Origin: Candidatus Woesearchaeota archaeon
Lineage (GTDB): Archaea; Nanobdellota; Nanobdellia; Woesearchaeales; 21-14-0-10-32-9
Assembly (NCBI GenBank): GCA_007116295.1
Contig: SKIS01000026.1
Coordinates: forward strand, 1-7,981
Direction of reading: 5' to 3'
DNA length: 7,981 bases
Part shown: piece by piece, positions 5,413 through 7,981 of the stretch
Layout of the letters: every line of letters begins with the position of its first letter
How positions within the stretch are numbered: the first letter of the stretch is position 1
Notes under the pieces: model-generated
The model's database searches: none
Seen by the model: the letters and a program-made list of their open reading frames with translations, nothing else
Told to the model about the DNA's origin: nothing
Position numbers and translations under genes: made by a program

Positions 5413-6659
5413 TTTTTGGTTCCCCAATCATATTTTTTCCCAGTTAGCTCCATAAACAATCCTTTCAATATAATGTAAACATAAATATAGCTATAAATAA
5501 AGATATATAAAAATAGCGCTAAAAATTTCCTTGTTTTATTCTTTTTAAAAAAGTCACTAGAGTAAAAAGTCTTAACAAAATAAACAAAAAATAAGGTCAC
5601 AAACACAGTAAATATTATAGGTATTAAAAGCTGTGAATCAGTAGCCAGCAAAGCTGCGTATAATCCCTGCCATTCAAACCAGCTAATAAGACTTGGAGTG
5701 TTTATAAGTTTGAATAAAAACTCATACACTCCTCTAAAAATATTATATGCAAATATACTAACTGCTGTAAGTAGCACAATAATAGAAAACATATTTAGAG
5801 GAAACTCGTACAATCCAAAGAGGCCGTGCTTTTTGTTAAAATATATATCTTTGTGTTTAAAATGAGTCTGAAAGAAGCCTCTTGCCCATCTTATTCTTTG
5901 CTTAAAAAGCTGTCTCCAAGTATTTGGTGTTCGGGTAAAAACTAGGCTTTCATCAGAAAAATCCACTAAATGACCGCTCTTTCTTATCCTCACGCCTATT
6001 TCATAATCTTCTGTAAGGTTATTTTCATCGAAATAACCAAGTTTTTTAACTAAATCTGTTTTATATATACTAAGAACGCCTGGTGTGATGTGAAGAAGCC
6101 TAAGATTTGCTAGTAAGTTCCTGACTAAACCCACAATCATGTATTCTATAACTTGGGTTCTTTCAACTAAGTTTCTGTCTTCATTTTCTGGCTTGAGTTT
6201 AGAAATTACAGCTCCTACTTTTTCCTTATCTTTTCTATAAAACAAAGGCATAGCTTTTTTCAAAGATTTGCTTGAAACAACGCTGTCGGCATCCACTATG
6301 GAGAAATATTCTGTCTTGATTTGTTTTAACCCTTTATTTACTGCTGCAGCCTTACCTCTGTTCTTTTTTAATGATAAAAGCTTTACTTGACCATACTCTT
6401 TAACAATGCCGCAAGTATTATCTTTAGACGCATCATCCACCACTAACAACTCAAGTACTCCTGGATAGTCTAGCTTAAGACAACTTTCAATAGTTCTTCT
6501 TATACCTTCTTCCTCGTTGTAAGCAGGAATAAGTATTGTTATTGAAGGATATTTTGACAGCTTTGGAAGTTTTCTTTCAATATTAAACATAGTTAAAACC
6601 CAAAAACTAATTATGTATACTCCAAAAAATACTATGATTGTAACAAGTTGGTTAATCAT
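5409..6659 (-). CDS. Processive family-2 glycosyltransferase (PgaC/hyaluronan-synthase type), membrane protein
   Basis: This is an inverting GT-A fold glycosyltransferase of family 2, probably polymerising a surface polysaccharide from nucleotide sugar on the cytoplasmic face of the membrane. Membrane segments are at about 4-24, 290-308, 344-362 and 377-400, with the catalytic domain between the first and second. Motifs are ILIPAYNEEEGI (42-53), VVDDASKDNT (73-82), KNRGKAAAVNKGL (99-111) and the DxD metal site VDADS (122-126). The base and acceptor motif TEDYEIG is at 216-222, and the processivity signature QRIRW at 254-258. This pattern matches poly-N-acetylglucosamine, hyaluronan and cellulose-type synthases; the actual sugar cannot be read from sequence. 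The length of 416 aa is normal. The start overlaps the upstream gene by 8 nt (ATGATTAA) and the stop overlaps the downstream gene, so the three genes form one operon. A GT2 that adds single residues, for example in N-glycan assembly, is a less likely alternative. Confidence 0.92.
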   Translation of the reverse strand: MINQLVTIIVFFGVYIISFWVLTMFNIERKLPKLSKYPSITILIPAYNEEEGIRRTIESCLKLDYPGVLELLVVDDASKDNTCGIVKEYGQVKLLSLKKNRGKAAAVNKGLKQIKTEYFSIVDADSVVSSKSLKKAMPLFYRKDKEKVGAVISKLKPENEDRNLVERTQVIEYMIVGLVRNLLANLRLLHITPGVLSIYKTDLVKKLGYFDENNLTEDYEIGVRIRKSGHLVDFSDESLVFTRTPNTWRQLFKQRIRWARGFFQTHFKHKDIYFNKKHGLFGLYEFPLNMFSIIVLLTAVSIFAYNIFRGVYEFLFKLINTPSLISWFEWQGLYAALLATDSQLLIPIIFTVFVTLFFVYFVKTFYSSDFFKKNKTRKFLALFLYIFIYSYIYVYIILKGLFMELTGKKYDWGTKK

Positions 6660-7326
6660 TTTTCAACCTCGAAAGTTCTGTTTTCAACTTACCAGGACTT
6701 ATACTACTAGTTTTACTACTAAGATTGCCAAAATAAACTTCTCCATGTCCGGTGACATTATACTTCTCCATCAAAAAATTCACTGTTGGATCATCATAAA
6801 AGTTTATATCAAAAGTATAAAGAAGAACTTGGTCTTGATTAGTTCTCTGAAACTGCTGCAGGATTAGGTGGGTGGGGTTAAAACCAAAAATATCTCCATC
6901 TATGAAATACAGAATATAAAACAAAGAATCTTCCTCGCAGATACTGTTTCTTGTCAAAGCCTTATTAAGATTTTCTGATTGTATAAGAGCATATTCTTTT
7001 TTTCTTATCTCGTGATTGAAAAGGTTTCTATTAAGCATATTTATGCCATAAATATTCAAATCTTTAGACCAATCATCTATTACTTCAAATTCATCTAAAA
7101 TGATTTGTTTACTGGCCTCGCAATCAAGCAAGCCGAGTGCCTCAAAAAAGCTAGAACTGCTCAAAAAAGCCTCGTGTCTTATTTTTTGCTCATTAAGCTG
7201 CTCGTCTAAGCTAATCATTCTTTGTTGATCAAGTACATTAGTTGCGAAAAGAGTTAGTAAGTAAACTATCATGACAACCATTGCTGCTTCCAGAAAAATG
7301 TATTTTCTTTCTTTTTGCCCTATCAT
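6652..7326 (-). CDS. Membrane-anchored protein, probable divergent paralogue of the thioredoxin-like protein
   Basis: This 224-aa protein is not recognised by family name. A short basic head (KERK) precedes a membrane segment at about 10-30, so the body is predicted to be extracytoplasmic. A coiled coil at about 33-55 and a helical region with C69 and C130 follow. The C-terminal part alternates strands and helices: LFYILYFIDG at 135-144, DQVLLYTFDIN at 165-175 and FLMEKYNVTGHGEVYFGN at 184-201. This mimics a thioredoxin fold without CxxC. Anchor, coil, the spacing of the two cysteines (61 residues here, 58 in the other) and the position of the strand right after the second Cys all match the protein at 4777-5412, so I infer ancient duplication. 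It is the first gene of the operon with the glycosyltransferase. On the minus strand GAGG lies four bases before the ATG, and TTAATAAA about 50 bp upstream may be the TATA box. Confidence 0.75.
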   Translation of the reverse strand: MIGQKERKYIFLEAAMVVMIVYLLTLFATNVLDQQRMISLDEQLNEQKIRHEAFLSSSSFFEALGLLDCEASKQIILDEFEVIDDWSKDLNIYGINMLNRNLFNHEIRKKEYALIQSENLNKALTRNSICEEDSLFYILYFIDGDIFGFNPTHLILQQFQRTNQDQVLLYTFDINFYDDPTVNFLMEKYNVTGHGEVYFGNLSSKTSSISPGKLKTELSRLKND

Positions 7327-7372
7327 AAAGCCTCATAAATGTTCTTTTTGTAACAAGAAAAAGCTTCGTCAG

Positions 7373-7380
7373 TTTATTAA
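7373..7380 (-). promoter_or_regulatory. Candidate TATA box of the glycosyltransferase operon
   Basis: On the minus strand TTAATAAA is centred about 51 bp before the ATG at 7326. This predicts a start near 7350 and a leader of about 25 nt containing the GAGG at 7331-7334. The match to consensus is moderate; the stronger ATATATATAAA at 7404-7414 could also be used in this direction, with a longer leader. Confidence 0.3.
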
Positions 7381-7390
7381 GTTTTTTCTC

Positions 7391-7430
7391 TTTGAAATTC
7401 ACAATATATATAAACAGTTTTGAAATTCAC
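7391..7430. repeat. 12-bp direct repeat flanking the ATPase promoter
   Basis: TTTGAAATTCAC occurs exactly at 7391-7402 and again at 7419-7430, 28 bp apart. Each copy contains the near-palindrome TGAAATTCA. The first copy abuts the upstream edge of the TATA box and the second lies between it and the start codon, so the pair brackets the core promoter. This arrangement suggests binding sites for a transcription factor controlling the ATPase operon and possibly the divergent operon. The exact repeat is seen directly; the operator function is inferred. Confidence 0.6.
7404..7414 (+). promoter_or_regulatory. TATA box of the A/V-type ATPase operon
   Basis: ATATATATAAA is centred about 32 bp, with its 3' half about 28 bp, before the ATG at 7441, so transcription should start at or just before that codon. 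The transcript would be leaderless. The spacing also argues against the in-frame TTG at 7420, which lies only six bases past the box and upstream of any plausible transcription start. Confidence 0.6.
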
Positions 7431-7440
7431 TCTTACGATT

Positions 7441-7752
7441 ATGAAAAAACAGATAAGGACCCTATTAAACAAAGAGGATTTTTTTGAAAAAAAATTAATT
7501 TCTGCTCAAAAAAAGGCAGAGGAAATAAAAAGAAACGCTCCGCAAGAAGCGTCAAACCAAGTAAGACTTCTCAGAGAAGAACATAAAAAAATTATCAAAG
7601 GCCAAATAAAAGAAATAAATGTTCAAACCCGAAAAGAGTTAGATGACTTAGATGAAGAGCTTATTTTCAGAAAAAACAACCTTAAGGCCAGATTCAAAAA
7701 CAAGCAAAGCATAGCAAAACGATTTGTCAAAGATTTTTTAGAGGGTTTATGA
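7441..7752 (+). CDS. A/V-type ATP synthase subunit H (peripheral stalk)
   Basis: This 103-aa protein is almost entirely predicted coiled coil, rich in Lys, Glu, Gln and Arg, with no membrane segment. Most of its length, about residues 10-95, shows heptad-like hydrophobic spacing, including FFEKKLISAQKKAEEIK and later VRLLREEHKKIIKGQIKEI. This fits subunit H of the archaeal ATPase, which pairs with subunit E to form the peripheral stalk holding the A1 head to the membrane part. Coiled coils alone are not diagnostic; the decisive evidence is the next gene, which reads as subunit I, reproducing the common archaeal order H-I. I chose the ATG at 7441 over a TTG at 7420 because of promoter spacing. 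Symbols such as ahaH or atpH are used for this subunit in different archaea. Confidence 0.75.
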   Translation: MKKQIRTLLNKEDFFEKKLISAQKKAEEIKRNAPQEASNQVRLLREEHKKIIKGQIKEINVQTRKELDDLDEELIFRKNNLKARFKNKQSIAKRFVKDFLEGL

Positions 7753-7761
7753 GGAAAAAAA

Positions 7762-7981
7762 GTGTTTACAGAAAAACTATCAAAAATATTCATCCTTGGA
7801 AATAACGCATACAAAAAGCAAACTATAACTCGATTACAAGAATTAGGAGTTATGCACATACAAAAAGCTCAAGAATTTGAAAAATTTGAAGAAGATTCTA
7901 GCTTAGCAGGAGTTGATCAGATAAGTTTGCTTTTGCTAAAATTATCATTTATATTAGAACAAGCAAACATAAAAAAAGAAT
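7762..7981 (+). CDS. A/V-type ATP synthase subunit I, N-terminal part (partial)
   Basis: An open frame starts at GTG 7762 and runs off the right edge, giving 73 residues. The only in-frame codons upstream before the stop at 7750-7752 are GGA, AAA and AAA, so GTG is the first possible start. It is preceded by GAGG at 7751-7754, a seven-base spacing suitable for a Shine-Dalgarno. The start ...LSKIFILGNNAYKKQ, then TRLQELGVMHIQKA, matches the N-terminus of subunit I (the a/NtpI subunit), whose cytoplasmic domain opens with a strand, a helix and the LQxLGVxHI pattern. The full protein is about 600-700 aa in other organisms. Its C-terminal membrane half, which carries protons or sodium ions alongside the c-ring, lies outside the window. 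The gene starts 9 bp after subunit H. Confidence 0.85.
   Translation, partial: MFTEKLSKIFILGNNAYKKQTITRLQELGVMHIQKAQEFEKFEEDSSLAGVDQISLLLLKLSFILEQANIKKE

Noticed and set aside
5413..5427. Upstream ATG adding five residues to the thioredoxin-like protein
   Set aside because: The ATG at 5412 makes the 4-nt ATGA overlap used at other junctions in this window and still leaves the basic N-terminus intact. The longer start cannot be excluded.
5201..5455. Plus-strand open frame of 84 aa
   Set aside because: It lies antisense to the thioredoxin-like and glycosyltransferase genes, has no promoter or ribosome site, and its hydrophobic content reflects the complement of Lys/Glu-rich codons.
6613..6867. 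Plus-strand open frame of 84 aa
   Set aside because: It is antisense to the junction of two well-supported minus-strand genes and shows no family features.
7420..7440. TTG start extending ATPase subunit H by seven residues
   Set aside because: The TTG is six bases after the TATA box, upstream of the expected transcription start, and overlaps the second copy of the promoter repeat. The ATG at 7441 has the right spacing for a leaderless mRNA.
7749..7805. ATG at 7749 overlapping the subunit H stop as a start for the next gene
   Set aside because: That frame closes after about 18 codons (TAA near 7803). The frame matching subunit I starts at GTG 7762.
7623..7859. Minus-strand open frame of 78 aa
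   Set aside because: It is antisense to ATPase subunit H and the start of subunit I, both supported by content and gene order.

Overview
The window looks archaeal, AT-rich, and probably from a reduced-genome lineage such as DPANN (Woesearchaeota/Pacearchaeota-like). The archaeal call rests on a TruD-type tRNA pseudouridine synthase, an SSB of the Sulfolobus/SOSS-B single-OB type, transketolase split into two subunit genes, the start of an archaeal A/V-type ATPase operon (subunits H and I), TATA boxes about 27 bp upstream of leaderless start codons, and oligo-T stretches instead of hairpin terminators. The DPANN placement is inferred from compact proteins, overlapping genes and base composition, and is not proven.

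Layout. (1) Positions 1-1558, + strand: the tail of an unidentified gene, then truD, then an unrecognised 161-aa protein, tightly packed. (2) Positions 1557-1963, - strand: an OB-fold ssDNA-binding protein followed by a tRNA-Phe(GAA) gene whose T6 terminator overlaps the stop codon of the facing 161-aa gene. (3) Positions 1964-2018: a 55-bp divergent intergenic region with one nearly symmetric TATA box in the middle, able to serve both flanking genes as leaderless transcripts. (4) Positions 2019-4785, + strand: ribulose-phosphate 3-epimerase, transketolase N-subunit and transketolase C-subunit, joined by two 4-nt ATGA overlaps. This is a pentose-phosphate interconversion operon. (5) Positions 4777-7326, - strand: three overlapping genes. 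A processive family-2 glycosyltransferase sits between two membrane-anchored proteins with the same architecture (N-terminal anchor, coil, two similarly spaced cysteines, thioredoxin-like C-terminal domain without CxxC). (6) Positions 7327-7440: a divergent promoter region with a perfect 12-bp direct repeat bracketing a TATA box. (7) From 7441 to the end, + strand: ATPase subunit H and the N-terminus of subunit I, which starts at GTG and runs off the window.

Most of the window is housekeeping: tRNA modification, a tRNA, ssDNA binding, sugar phosphates and the ATPase. The least explained part is the glycosyltransferase locus at 4777-7326, which may be a cell-surface polysaccharide module. Other points of interest are the roughly 145-residue unknown N-terminal domain on the transketolase C-subunit, the His-to-Gln change at a metal-ligand position in the epimerase, and the two divergent promoter regions. 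No mobile element, CRISPR array or intergenic stretch over 300 bp was found.
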